A stretch of 41,501 nt of DNA from Acidimicrobiales bacterium (GTDB lineage Bacteria > Actinomycetota > Acidimicrobiia > Acidimicrobiales > SZUA-35): positions 1 through 41,501 of the forward strand of contig JAHELU010000009.1 of assembly GCA_024644005.1 (NCBI GenBank), written 5' to 3'. The notes beneath the pieces are model-generated. The model did no database searches, was not told the DNA's origin, and saw nothing but the letters and a program-made list of their open reading frames with translations. Position numbers and translations under genes: made by a program. Shown one piece after another: positions 24,738-33,500 of this stretch; positions within the stretch are counted from its first letter, which is position 1, and the number at the start of each line of letters is the position of its first letter.

Positions 24738-26156
24738 TCAGGTGTCGGTGCCGGGCCGACGATCGGCCTCTTCTTTCGGGTTACCGGCATAACCCGGCGG
24801 ATAGGTCAGCGCCAGCTCTTCCTCGGTCGGCGTGTGGGGGATCCTGGCCTCGGGGGGCAGCAGGTCCACGATGGCCGACATGATCCGCTTCGTGTCGGCA
24901 TCCACGCTGCGGTAGCGGAGCTCGACCGGTGGTCCGACCCTGACCGTGATCATCGGCGGATCGGTGGTGTCCATGTTCGGCAGACGCTGGCTGCGAGGCC
25001 ACACCTTCTCGGTGCCCCACAGCCCGACCGGGATGACCGGGGCCTTCGTCGCGTGGGCCAGTCGAGCAGCACCCCACCGGCCCTTGAGCTCGGTCTCGAA
25101 GAACGCCGGACCTCGAGGGATCGTGCCCTGGGGCGCCATCGAGATCAGCTGACCCGCCTGGAGTGCCTGGATGGCCGCCTCCAGTGGTTCGTCGGACCCG
25201 GTGCCTCGATCGACCCGGATGCCGCCCATCATCTTCGACAGCTGACCGATGATCGGCGCATCGAACACCTCCTTCTTGCCGAGGAACCGGGCCGGTCGGC
25301 CCGCCTTGGCCAGCGTGAAGTTGACGGCGCTCGAGTCGAAGTAGCTGCGATGGTTGAACACCACGATGGCCGCTCCCTCCTTGGGGATGTGCTCGGTGCC
25401 CTCGATGTCGAACCTCGCGTTGGCTGCCAGCTCGGGCCGGTTGAGCGGGCGCAGCCAGTCCTGGAGCTCCCGGCCGGCCACCTTGACCACGCCGGGGGGG
25501 ACGTCGAGGTGACGGATCGGCCAATCGTTGAGCCTGGCCACGATCGTCAGCTGGGCGTCGGGATTCACCGCCACCGGGTGGCCGACGGTCCGCAGCATCG
25601 GGACGTCGTACACGCTGTCGGAGTACGCATAGCTGGCGCCGAGGTCGATCTTGTGCTCCCTGGCCCAGTGCTTGATGGCGGTCATCTTGTTCCGGCCCCA
25701 CAGGAAGCGGCCCTCGAGATGACCGGAGTAGACGTCGCCGTCGGTGGCCCACTCGGTGGCGAAGACGTGCTCCATGCCCAACCGGTCGGCCAGCGGCTGG
25801 ACGAAGCAACGAGGGCTGGTGGTGGCCAGCACGGGGAGCCGGCCGGCTTCCCTGTGCTCCTCGATGAGGATGCGACCATAGGGCTGGACCCGCTCGATGA
25901 GCTCCTCGGCTGCCGCCTCCATGGCCTTGGCGACATCCACGATCGGCCACCCCTTGGCCCCCCGTACGGCGTAGCGGGCCGCCTGCATGGCGAACGGGTT
26001 CTCGCCGACGAGCTCGTACACCTTGTAGAGGGCGTCGACGGCGGGGATCTGGGGTGTGCTCGAGACACCGGCCTCGGCGAGATGGTGCTGGAACACCGGG
26101 GCGGTGGATCCGGCGATCAACGTCCGATCGAGGTCGAAGATGGCGAGTGCGGTCAT
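24738..26156 (-). CDS. HAD-IB phosphatase / PlsC acyltransferase fusion
   Basis: 472 residues from MTALAIFDLDRTLIAG. Residues 1-~230 are a HAD subfamily IB hydrolase: nucleophile Asp8 and acid Asp10 in DLDRT, TTSPRCF, and the acidic YSDSVYDVPML. Residues ~240-450 are a glycerolipid acyltransferase with NHRSYFD (His269, Asp274) and a family-specific APQGTIPRGPAFFETELKGRWG. Mycobacterial Rv2483c has the same fusion, annotated as phosphoserine phosphatase plus 1-acylglycerol-3-phosphate acyltransferase. In this operon a lipid phosphate is a more logical HAD substrate, since no phosphatidate phosphatase is otherwise seen; that is inference. The ATG overlaps the WS/DGAT stop by 4 bp. The ORF-track start at 26252 lies in that gene. 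Confidence 0.92.
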   Translation of the reverse strand: MTALAIFDLDRTLIAGSTAPVFQHHLAEAGVSSTPQIPAVDALYKVYELVGENPFAMQAARYAVRGAKGWPIVDVAKAMEAAAEELIERVQPYGRILIEEHREAGRLPVLATTSPRCFVQPLADRLGMEHVFATEWATDGDVYSGHLEGRFLWGRNKMTAIKHWAREHKIDLGASYAYSDSVYDVPMLRTVGHPVAVNPDAQLTIVARLNDWPIRHLDVPPGVVKVAGRELQDWLRPLNRPELAANARFDIEGTEHIPKEGAAIVVFNHRSYFDSSAVNFTLAKAGRPARFLGKKEVFDAPIIGQLSKMMGGIRVDRGTGSDEPLEAAIQALQAGQLISMAPQGTIPRGPAFFETELKGRWGAARLAHATKAPVIPVGLWGTEKVWPRSQRLPNMDTTDPPMITVRVGPPVELRYRSVDADTKRIMSAIVDLLPPEARIPHTPTEEELALTYPPGYAGNPKEEADRRPGTDT

Positions 26157-27658
26157 CTGGTCTCCTGGGTTCTCTTGGAGGATGTACGGGATCTGCGGGA
26201 GGTTCGGACGAGCTCGGCCGCCGCCTCCTCGATGCTGCCCATCAGCGGCCACAGGTCGTCGATCGCGTCCCGGCAGGCGAGGAGGCCGAAGTCGATCGAG
26301 CCGTTGTAGGACGACAGCGTGATGTTGAGCCCCGCCCCGTCGGTGATCACCGGCACGGGGAAGGAGGCGACGAGGGGGGCGCCGGAGCAGAACAGCCGGT
26401 ACTGGGGACCGGGGATGTTCGAGATCACGACGTTGAACGGCGGGTTCGTCATGTCGGCCAGCTTGGTCCTGGCCACCAGCCTGGCCACCCGGGCCGCAAC
26501 GGCCGGCGGTGCGAACTGGGCGAAGTCCTGCAGGGTGTCGGCCGGCAGGGCGGCGTGCTCGGTCTTGGCCAGCTCCATGGCCTCATGCGCCAGCCGAAGC
26601 CGTTCGAGGGGATCTGGTCGGTTCGTCGGCAGGGGAGCGATCATCGCAGAGATGCGATTGCCGGGCCGGCGGGAGTCGACGTCCGTTCTCACCGAGACGG
26701 GCACCATCGCCAGTACGGGATCGGTCGGGAGCTCGTGGCGGCTCTCCAGCCAGGTCTGGAGGGCGCCGGCGCAGATGGCCATGATGACGTCGTTGACCGT
26801 GACCCCGTGGCGGTCCTTGATCTCCTTCACCTCGTCGAGGGAGATGGAGCCGAAGGCATAGCGACGGTGGGCCGAGATGGACCGGTTGAACGACAAGCGA
26901 GGCGCAGCCAGGGCCGGTCGCGACAGGAAGTCGTCCGGCTGGTCGGGCTCCGGTACGAGATGGGCGAGACCGGGCGTCCGCTGCATTGCTTCCTGGATCG
27001 TGGCCACGGTTGGCGCCACCTGCCTGCGACCGGTCTGGAGCGCAGCCGCCAGGACTCGGCGCTGCAGCCTGACCTGGAGCCTCGGCTGGGTGGCCAGGGC
27101 GGCGAGGCCCCGGCCGAGCATCTCCATCGTGCTCGGGACGCGATCGGGACTCCAGGGCACGGCCTGGGCCGCCGCAGGCCGACTGTCGGCGCCGGTGTCG
27201 AGGAGCGTGGTCAGGACCTCCGTGCCGGTGATCCCGTCGACACAGGCGTGGTGGATCTTGGTGTACTGGGCAATCAGCCCGCCCTGGAGGCCCTCGATCA
27301 GGTACAGCTCCCACAGGGGTCGAGAGCGGTCGAGGGGACGACCGTGGAGCCGGCCGATCAGCTCGGCCAGCTTGGCGTCGTCTCCCGGTCGTGGTACGGC
27401 GATGTGACGGACATGGAAGTCGAGGTCGAACTCCTCGTCCTCGATCCAGTAGGGCCGATCGATCCCGAACGGGACCGTCATCAGCCGTCGACGGAACGGA
27501 ATCAGCTCGTGGAGCCGCTCCTCGACCAGCTGCTTCACCGAATCCAGGGTCATGGCGGCGTCGCCGGGGTCGAACAGGGCGAGGAACCCGACGTGGCCGT
27601 GGACCGTCGGCGTCTCGATGTTGAGGAAGTTGGCGTCGAGGCCACCGAGCTGCTCCAC
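26153..27658 (-). CDS. WS/DGAT acyltransferase, type A (proximal gene)
   Basis: 501 residues from a GTG at 27658 (VEQLGGLDANFLNIETP). The motif KIHHACVDG (His136, His137, Asp141) is intact. HGVTVNDVIMAICAGALQTW and FNVVISNIPGPQYRLFCSGA correspond to segments of the distal type A enzyme. The expected reaction is acyl transfer to diacylglycerol or fatty alcohol. The start codon shares one base with the TAG of the upstream hydrolase (TAGTG), and the stop overlaps the HAD-PlsC start by 4 bp. The C-terminus ends in a basic tail (RTSRRSRTSSKRTQETR) not seen in the other copies. The 623-residue ORF in the track is an extension through the hydrolase gene in another frame. Confidence 0.94.
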   Translation of the reverse strand: MEQLGGLDANFLNIETPTVHGHVGFLALFDPGDAAMTLDSVKQLVEERLHELIPFRRRLMTVPFGIDRPYWIEDEEFDLDFHVRHIAVPRPGDDAKLAELIGRLHGRPLDRSRPLWELYLIEGLQGGLIAQYTKIHHACVDGITGTEVLTTLLDTGADSRPAAAQAVPWSPDRVPSTMEMLGRGLAALATQPRLQVRLQRRVLAAALQTGRRQVAPTVATIQEAMQRTPGLAHLVPEPDQPDDFLSRPALAAPRLSFNRSISAHRRYAFGSISLDEVKEIKDRHGVTVNDVIMAICAGALQTWLESRHELPTDPVLAMVPVSVRTDVDSRRPGNRISAMIAPLPTNRPDPLERLRLAHEAMELAKTEHAALPADTLQDFAQFAPPAVAARVARLVARTKLADMTNPPFNVVISNIPGPQYRLFCSGAPLVASFPVPVITDGAGLNITLSSYNGSIDFGLLACRDAIDDLWPLMGSIEEAAAELVRTSRRSRTSSKRTQETR

Positions 27659-28614
27659 TAGCCCGCCCCGTTCTCTTCGCCGTCTGCGGCCCCGCCGGTG
27701 GCCTTGGGGTTGGGCCGAGGGAACCCCGGGCGTCGAGTGCCGGGGCGATGGAACGGCTGCCACTCGTGGATCGGCTGAGCGAGGCGGTCGGCGACGACGT
27801 AGATCGCCATCGGATTGCTGGGCAGACCGATGTGACTGCCGACCACCTCGACGTTCTCCACCGGGCCCGTGGAGCGATCGAGGCAGGACCGCCAGGCGAC
27901 GACACCGTCGCTCTTCGAGAAGATCGATGTGGTCGGAACCGGTGGGGCCTCGGCCATGCGCGCCGCGAAGTCGGCCGGGAGCGACGAGACCCGGGTCCCG
28001 CTGGCAGCCTCGAACATCGGCCACACGTGGTTGGCCTTGAGGTCGTTGATGGGAGATCCGAGCGTGACGACGAAGCGCACCCGCTCGGGGGTGAACCGCG
28101 CCACCTCTCTGGCGTAGACCCCGCCGAGGCTGTGGCCGATCAGCGTCACCGGTTGGCCCCGCTCGTCACTGACCTCGTGGACCCGGTCGGCCGCGACGTG
28201 CACGAGCCGATGGAGGCCGAGCACCTCGGGATGACCCCAGGGATGGACGTCGTAGCCACGGTTGCCGAGGAATCGTCGCAGCCCGACGGTGAACTGATCG
28301 GCGGCGCCGAACGGCGGCAGCACGATGATGGGGTGACCGTCGCCCTTCGGCAGCCGGGTCAGGAGCGGGCTCGACAGCAGCCCCAGCGCCCCCTCGAGCG
28401 CAGCGCGGCCCTCGAGCGCCATCAGTAGCGGGTTCGGTGCCTTCGTTGCGGGCTGTGCCCTCGACTGTGCCGTCGACTGTGCCGTCGACTGTGCGGTCGG
28501 CTGTGCCGTCGACTGTGCGGTCGAGTCCGCGGAGTCGGGAGTCGAGTGCGCCGTGGTGTGCGCAGGCGGATCGGCCGGCGGATCAGGGCTGGAAGCGGGA
28601 GTCGAGCGGACCAC
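27658..28614 (-). CDS. Alpha/beta hydrolase (lipase/esterase-like), first gene of the lipid operon
   Basis: 318 residues from a GTG at 28614. The first ~60 residues are low complexity, including six copies of TAQ(S/P) encoded by a 12-bp DNA repeat. The fold starts at HPIIVLPPFGAADQFTV; the nucleophile elbow is LIGHSLGGVYA, with SKSDGVV as a possible acid region and GSHIGLPSNP holding the likely histidine. A related gene lies at 36162-36788. In this context a storage-lipid hydrolase or an acyltransferase-like esterase is plausible. No signal peptide is evident. No ribosome site is visible; with a possible -10 element TAAGCT about 11 nt upstream the transcript may be nearly leaderless. A start at the Met of LLMALEGRAALEG (residue 65) would exclude the repeats. 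Confidence 0.82.
   Translation of the reverse strand: MVRSTPASSPDPPADPPAHTTAHSTPDSADSTAQSTAQPTAQSTAQSTAQSRAQPATKAPNPLLMALEGRAALEGALGLLSSPLLTRLPKGDGHPIIVLPPFGAADQFTVGLRRFLGNRGYDVHPWGHPEVLGLHRLVHVAADRVHEVSDERGQPVTLIGHSLGGVYAREVARFTPERVRFVVTLGSPINDLKANHVWPMFEAASGTRVSSLPADFAARMAEAPPVPTTSIFSKSDGVVAWRSCLDRSTGPVENVEVVGSHIGLPSNPMAIYVVADRLAQPIHEWQPFHRPGTRRPGFPRPNPKATGGAADGEENGAG
28451..28522. repeat. Six 12-bp tandem repeats inside the hydrolase gene
   Basis: The unit gactgtgccgtc is repeated six times without gaps, with one to a few base changes per copy. On the coding (minus) strand it encodes the TAQ(S/P) tetrapeptide. The period of 12 keeps the frame, so copy-number change would alter linker length without breaking the protein. 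Confidence 0.9.
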
Positions 28615-28625
28615 GATGAATCGAC

Positions 28626-28660
28626 AGCTTAGTGTCAGTCACTGACAAGATGCAAAGACA
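28626..28660 (-). promoter_or_regulatory. Promoter and perfect palindromic operator of the neutral-lipid operon
   Basis: TGTCAGT-C-ACTGACA (28633-28647) is a perfect 15-bp palindrome in the 116-bp gap between the operon and the divergent TetR gene. On the minus strand a weak promoter can be read around it: TTGCAT, 18 bp containing the palindrome, TAAGCT (28631-28626), then a GTG 11 nt further. A second imperfect symmetry, AGACA-N6-TGTCT, is centred near 28663. TetR repressors usually bind 15-20-bp palindromes between divergent promoters, so the neighbouring TetR protein is the likely ligand. Boxes are a visual match only. Confidence 0.65.
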
Positions 28661-28681
28661 TACTTGTGTCTTGCGGTGTTA

Positions 28682-28712
28682 TTTGTCGGTGGATGCCTTT
28701 TGTCGGCGGATG
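28682..28712. repeat. 14-bp direct repeat upstream of tetR
   Basis: TTTGTCGGTGGATG (28682-28695) and TTTGTCGGCGGATG (28699-28712) match in 13 of 14 positions with a 17-bp period, ending 18 bp before the tetR ATG. A second regulatory protein site or a local duplication are both possible. A -10-like TAGTGT (28716-28721) follows, 9 nt before the ATG, with no ribosome site. Confidence 0.6.
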
Positions 28713-28730
28713 GGCTAGTGTTTCCACTGC

Positions 28731-29369
28731 ATGGCCGACACCGTCACCGATTCTACGCCAGGGCGCCGGGAGCGGAAGAAGCGGCGGACCCGGGACGATC
28801 TCATCCAGCAAGCGGTTCGGCTGTTCGCCGCCAACGGCTTCGACGAGACCACCACCGAGGACATCGCCGAGGCCGCCGATCTGTCCCAGCGGACCTTCTT
28901 CCGCCACTTCTCCTCGAAGGAGGCGGTCCTCTACGGCGACATGGACGAGCTGCGGCTCAGGATGCGGGCTGCGCTCGCCGATCGCCCGGCCGACGAGCCA
29001 CCCATCGATGCCGTTCGCCAGGCCATCCTCACCTTGGCCGACAACTACGAGGCCGAGCGCGAGCACCGGCTCCTCCAGGCCAGGCTCGCCGCCGCCTATC
29101 CGGCCGTGTCGGCCTACAGTCGGGCCGTGGTGCAGGCCGAGTGGGAGCGGGAGCTGATCCGTGCCATCAGCGAACGGCTCGGGGTCGATCCCGTGATGGA
29201 CCCGAGGCCGGAGATCGTCGCCGGGGCCGCGATGTCGGCGCTGCGGGTCTCGATTCGGCGGTGGACGGCCTCGAGCGGCACCGATCACCTGCCGACGATC
29301 GTCGACGAGGCCTTCGACGCGTTGAGCGATCTGAGCCGCTTGGCCGCGGCCGGCCCCCCGGCCCAATGA
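28731..29369 (+). CDS. TetR family transcriptional regulator
   Basis: 212 residues. The N-terminal TetR helix-turn-helix is clear: RTRDDLIQQAVRLFAANGFDETTTEDIAEAADLSQRTFFRHFSSKEAVLYGD. The C-terminal ligand-binding half is helical and unassigned. Many actinobacterial TetR proteins of this type sense acyl-CoA or fatty acids, but the ligand cannot be read here. It is divergent from the eight-gene lipid operon across a gap with a perfect palindrome, and is followed with a 4-bp ATGA overlap by an alpha/beta hydrolase. Local control of both transcription units, with autoregulation, is the simplest model. Confidence 0.92.
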   Translation: MADTVTDSTPGRRERKKRRTRDDLIQQAVRLFAANGFDETTTEDIAEAADLSQRTFFRHFSSKEAVLYGDMDELRLRMRAALADRPADEPPIDAVRQAILTLADNYEAEREHRLLQARLAAAYPAVSAYSRAVVQAEWERELIRAISERLGVDPVMDPRPEIVAGAAMSALRVSIRRWTASSGTDHLPTIVDEAFDALSDLSRLAAAGPPAQ

Positions 29370-30415
29370 TGTCCAGCCGGTCGACAACTGCGGCGAGCGG
29401 GCGGCCGAGCGGTCCGGCGCTGGCCCTCGGCGCGCTGGCGGTGGGGGCCGCCGGCACCTATGCAGCCGAGCGACGGGCGATCGCCCGCTGGTCTGCCGAT
29501 GACCTCTATCGCAACGAGCCGCAGTCGGTGCTCGGTGACGAGCGCTGGGTGGAGAGCTCCGATGGAGCCCGGCTCCGGGTGATCGAGGCCGGAGACGGCC
29601 CGACCGTCGTCCTGGCCCACGGCTACACCGCAACCGCCCACCACTGGGCACCGGTGGCCTCCAGGCTGCTGGCCGGCGGCGTCCGGGTCGTCGTGTTCGA
29701 TCAACGAGGTCATGGTCGCTCCAGCAGCGGGAGCGGCCGGTTCGGAACGGCCCATCTGGCAGCCGACCTGGCCGCGGTACTGGCCGTCTCCGCTCCCGAT
29801 GGGGCCGTACTGGCCGGCCACTCGATGGGTGGCATCGGCATCCAGGCCCTGCTGGCAGAGCGGGAGCCGGTCATCGACCGGGTTCACGGGCTGGTGCTCG
29901 TGGCCACGCTCGCCAGGCCCGTCTCCGTGCCACTGGGGAGACTCATGAGACGGCTCGGCGGCACGACGCTGGCCCGGCTGGTCATGGCCCATGCCGTCCA
30001 CGGGCGGGTCCTGGCCAGGGGCGGCGTCGGGTCGGATCCGGCCCTGACGGTGCTCGACGTGGTCCGCCACGGCTGGGTCTCGTGTCCCGACTCGACCAGG
30101 GCGGGAGTCATGCGGGACCTGAGGGACTACGACTTCAGCGAGATGCTCGAAGCGTTGGCCACCCCGACCACCGTGATCTGTGGGGATCTCGACCAGGTGA
30201 CCCCGTTGGCCGAGAGCCGTCGCATCGCCGGGCTCGTGCCGAACGCCCGGCTCGAGATCGTTCGGGGGGGCGGTCACGCACTGCCGTGGGAGGCGGCCGA
30301 CCTCGTGGCCGACGTCATCGCCGCCCACGCCCACCACCGAGCCGGCACCGAGGCCGTTGCGGATCCCGTCGTGGCGGTCCCGGTAGCGTCGGATCGGACC
30401 GGAGACGACCGATGA
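29366..30415 (+). CDS. Alpha/beta hydrolase with N-terminal hydrophobic segment
   Basis: 349 residues; the start ATG overlaps the tetR stop (ATGA). Residues ~16-33 are hydrophobic (GPALALGALAVGAAGTYAA) and may anchor the protein in the membrane. The hydrolase fold has VVLAHGYTATAHHWAPV, FDQRGHGRSS, nucleophile AGHSMGGIG, acid GDLDQVTP and histidine GGGHALPWE: a complete triad. The family covers esterases, monoacylglycerol lipases and epoxide-hydrolase relatives. Co-transcription with the lipid-operon regulator suggests a role in lipid turnover. The 583-residue ORF starting at 28664 in the track runs through tetR in another frame and is rejected. Confidence 0.88.
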   Translation: MMSSRSTTAASGRPSGPALALGALAVGAAGTYAAERRAIARWSADDLYRNEPQSVLGDERWVESSDGARLRVIEAGDGPTVVLAHGYTATAHHWAPVASRLLAGGVRVVVFDQRGHGRSSSGSGRFGTAHLAADLAAVLAVSAPDGAVLAGHSMGGIGIQALLAEREPVIDRVHGLVLVATLARPVSVPLGRLMRRLGGTTLARLVMAHAVHGRVLARGGVGSDPALTVLDVVRHGWVSCPDSTRAGVMRDLRDYDFSEMLEALATPTTVICGDLDQVTPLAESRRIAGLVPNARLEIVRGGGHALPWEAADLVADVIAAHAHHRAGTEAVADPVVAVPVASDRTGDDR

Positions 30416-30507
30416 GCGAGACGACCTCGACCCTCGAGACCGACGACGGCCAGCGCCCGTTCGCCTACCGGTGGCTGCCCGAGGCGCGGCGGTTCGCCCG
30501 CTCGTAA
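30412..30507 (+). CDS. 31-residue ORF coupled to the hydrolase gene
   Basis: The ATG overlaps the hydrolase stop by 4 bp (ATGA), the coupling arrangement used throughout this window. It encodes MSETTSTLETDDGQRPFAYR plus WLPEARRFARS. The segment DGQRPFAYRWLPEA resembles the opening of a monoacylglycerol-lipase-type hydrolase that would continue beyond a stop codon. It could be a truncated remnant, a microprotein, or chance. No similar protein is known to me. Confidence 0.3.
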   Translation: MSETTSTLETDDGQRPFAYRWLPEARRFARS

Positions 30508-30598
30508 CGGCGCTCGGTCGCACCTCGGGGCCAAATCTGAAAAGCTGACGTCTGCGCAGCGGTCCAACGGAACCAGTCGAGCGTCGAGGAAGGCCGAG

Positions 30599-33500
30599 GT
30601 GTCGATCGAACGGATTGCGATCATCAACCGGGGGGAGGCCGCGATGCGGCTCATCCGGGCTGCTGCAGAGCTGAGGCTGAGCGGCGAATCCATCACGACG
30701 ATCGCCCTTTGCACCGAGGCCGAGCGGTCAGCGCTGTTCGTGCGGGAGGCGGACGACCACCAGGTCATCGCCAGCGACAACGGCATCGCCTACCTCGACT
30801 ACGCAGAGCTCGAGCGGGCGATGATCGCCTCCCGGGCCGACGCTGCCTGGGTCGGTTGGGGCTTCGTGGCCGAGCACGCACAATTCGCCGACCTGTGCGA
30901 CCGGCTCGGGATCACCTTCATCGGTCCGTCCGGCGACTCGATGCGGCTGCTCGGCGACAAGATAGGGGCCAAGCGCCTGGCCGAGTCCGTCGGCGCTCCC
31001 GTGGCCGCCTGGAGCGGCGGTCCGGTCCGTTCCGCCGAGGAGGCCGAGCGGCACGCCACCGAGATCGGCTTCCCGCTCCTGGTGAAGGCCGCCGCCGGCG
31101 GCGGGGGGCGGGGCATCCGTTTCGTCGACCGGCCGAGCGATGTGGCAGACGCCTACGAGCGGGCCAGCCTGGAAGCGGCCCGCTCCTTCGGTGACCCCAC
31201 CGTGTTCATGGAGCGAAGGCTGACCGGCGCCCACCACATCGAGGTCCAGATCGCGGCGGACCACCACGGTGGGCTGTGGGCGCTCGGCGTGCGGGACTGC
31301 TCGGTCCAGCGCCGGAACCAGAAGGTGATCGAGGAGTCGGCATCCCCGGTGCTCGATCCGGCCCAGGTGCAGGAGATCGCAGCGGCCGCCGTCGACCTGG
31401 CCCGAGCGGCCGACTACCGCAACCTCGGCACGGTCGAGTTCCTGTACCAGCCGGCCGAGCGCCAGTTCGCGTTCCTCGAGGTCAACACCCGGCTCCAGGT
31501 CGAGCACGGCGTGACCGAGGCGACGACCGGCGTCGACCTGGTCAAGCTGCAGCTCCGTCTCGCCGCCGGCGATCGGCTGATCGGCCTGCCCCCGGAACCG
31601 TACGGCCACGCCATCGAGGCCAGGCTGAACGCAGAGGATCCCCAGCAGGGCTTCAGCCCCGCGCCCGGCCTGATCGAGCACCTCGACTTCGCGCCAGGCC
31701 CCGGGATCCGTCTCGACACCGGCATGGCGGTCGGCGACGTGATTCCCCCCGACTACGACGCGATGGTGGCCAAGATCATCGCCTGGGGCCGGGACCGGGA
31801 CGAGGCCCGAGTCCGGCTGCTCCGATCGCTGCGTCAGACCTCGATCGTCGTCCGGGGCGGCACGACCAACAAGGCGTTCCTGACCGACATCCTCGGCAGG
31901 AGGGAGTTCGTCGACGGGTCGGTCGACACCGGCTGGCTCGATCGCCTCACCGAGTCGGGGGCGCATGTCGACCCCACCCATCTGGATCTGGCGCTGATCG
32001 TGGCCGCCATCGACGCATGGGAGCTCGAGCGGTCCCTGGAGCGAGCGAGCTTCTACCGCTGGGCCGCCAGGGGCCGACCGCAGTGCTCCGACGACGGCGA
32101 CCGGACGATCGACTTCCGGGTCCTGAGCCAGCGGTACCAGGTGTCGGTGGTCCAGGTCAGCCCGGACCACTACAGCATCGAGCTGGACGGCGACCGGGTC
32201 GATGTCGGGCACGAGCGGCTGCGAGCGCCGGCGTCCCGGTTGCGGGTGGGGGATCGCTCTCATCGGGTCACCTCCGTGATCGACGGGGCCGACCATCTCA
32301 TCGAGATCGACGGCCACGCTCACCGCGTCTCCCGGGATTCCGCCGGTCTGGTCCGGGCTCCGGCGCCGGCGTTCGTGGTATCGGTGGCTGTGCAGCCCGG
32401 CGACACGGTGGTGAAGGGCCAGCCGTTGGTCGTCCTCGAGTCGATGAAGATGGAGACCACGCTGGCCGCCCCGATCGGGGGCACCGTGCGCGACGTCCAC
32501 GCGGTGGCCAACACCCAGATCGATGCCGGGGCACCGCTGCTGCTGCTCGACCCGGACGACTCGGCACCCTCCCCCGAGTCGCTCGGCGCAGAGGACGGAC
32601 GGATCCGGTTCGCCCCCGCCGAGGCGACCGGGGCCGACCGGGCAACGCCACGATCGGATTGCGTCCGCATCGTGGCTGCGTTGCGGTGGTTGCTGCTCGG
32701 CTTCGATGCCGGGCACGAGTCGCAGCTCCTCGATCGATACGGCGAGCTGAGAGGTCAGCTCGGGTTCGACGAGGAGATCCTCCAAGCCGAGCTGGAGCTG
32801 CTGCAGGCGTTCGCCGACGTCTGCGCCCTGGCCAGGAACCGCCCGGACGACGGCTCGCCGGTCGACGAGCTGCGCTCCCCGGAGCTCTACTTCCATCGCT
32901 ACCTGCGGTCGTTGGACGCCGAGGCCGAGGGGCTGCCGGAGTCGTTCCGGGTGAAGCTACGGCGGGCGCTCGGTCACCTGGGCGTGTCGGACCTCGATCA
33001 GACCGCAGCGCTACAGGTGGCGGCCCACCAGCTGTTCCTGGCCCAGCGCCAGACCGGAGCCCGTCGCCCGGTGGTCATGGCGGTGCTGAGCCAGCTGCCG
33101 GCCCCGACCCGGTCGATGGGCTCGGAGCTCGTCGGCAGCGAGCTGGGCGACGCCGTGCGGTCCACCCTGGACAGACTGGTCGATGCGACCCAGGTCCGCC
33201 ATCCGTCGGTCGGCGACCTCGCCCGCAGCGTCCGGTTCCGGATCTTCGACGAGCCGAGCATCGAGCGATCCCGACAACGGGTGCTGGGCTCGATGCGAGA
33301 CCATCTTGCCGCCATCGATCGCGGTGACCGGCAGGGCCGGATCGAGGAACTGGCGCGCTGCCCCTATCCGCTGGTCGGCCTGCTGGCCGACCACGAGCCG
33401 TCGACGAGCTTCGACATGTACGCCCCGCTGCTCGAGGTGCTCACCACCCGGAACTATCAGATCCGCGACATCGAGGGCATCGAGCAGCGGGGCACCACGG

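Noticed and set aside
24738-26156. Annotation of the HAD-PlsC fusion as serine biosynthesis enzyme (SerB)
   Set aside because: The HAD-IB family is shared with SerB, but the fused acyltransferase and the lipid operon make that annotation doubtful; the substrate is left open.
28451-28522. CRISPR array suspected from regular repeats
   Set aside because: The 12-bp units are contiguous with no spacers and encode a peptide repeat. The 29-bp array at 40921 likewise has no spacers and only three units.
28664-30415. 583-residue ORF ending in the hydrolase
   Set aside because: Its first part is tetR in another frame (Arg/Gly-rich, no homology). The hydrolase starts at 29366 by ATGA overlap.
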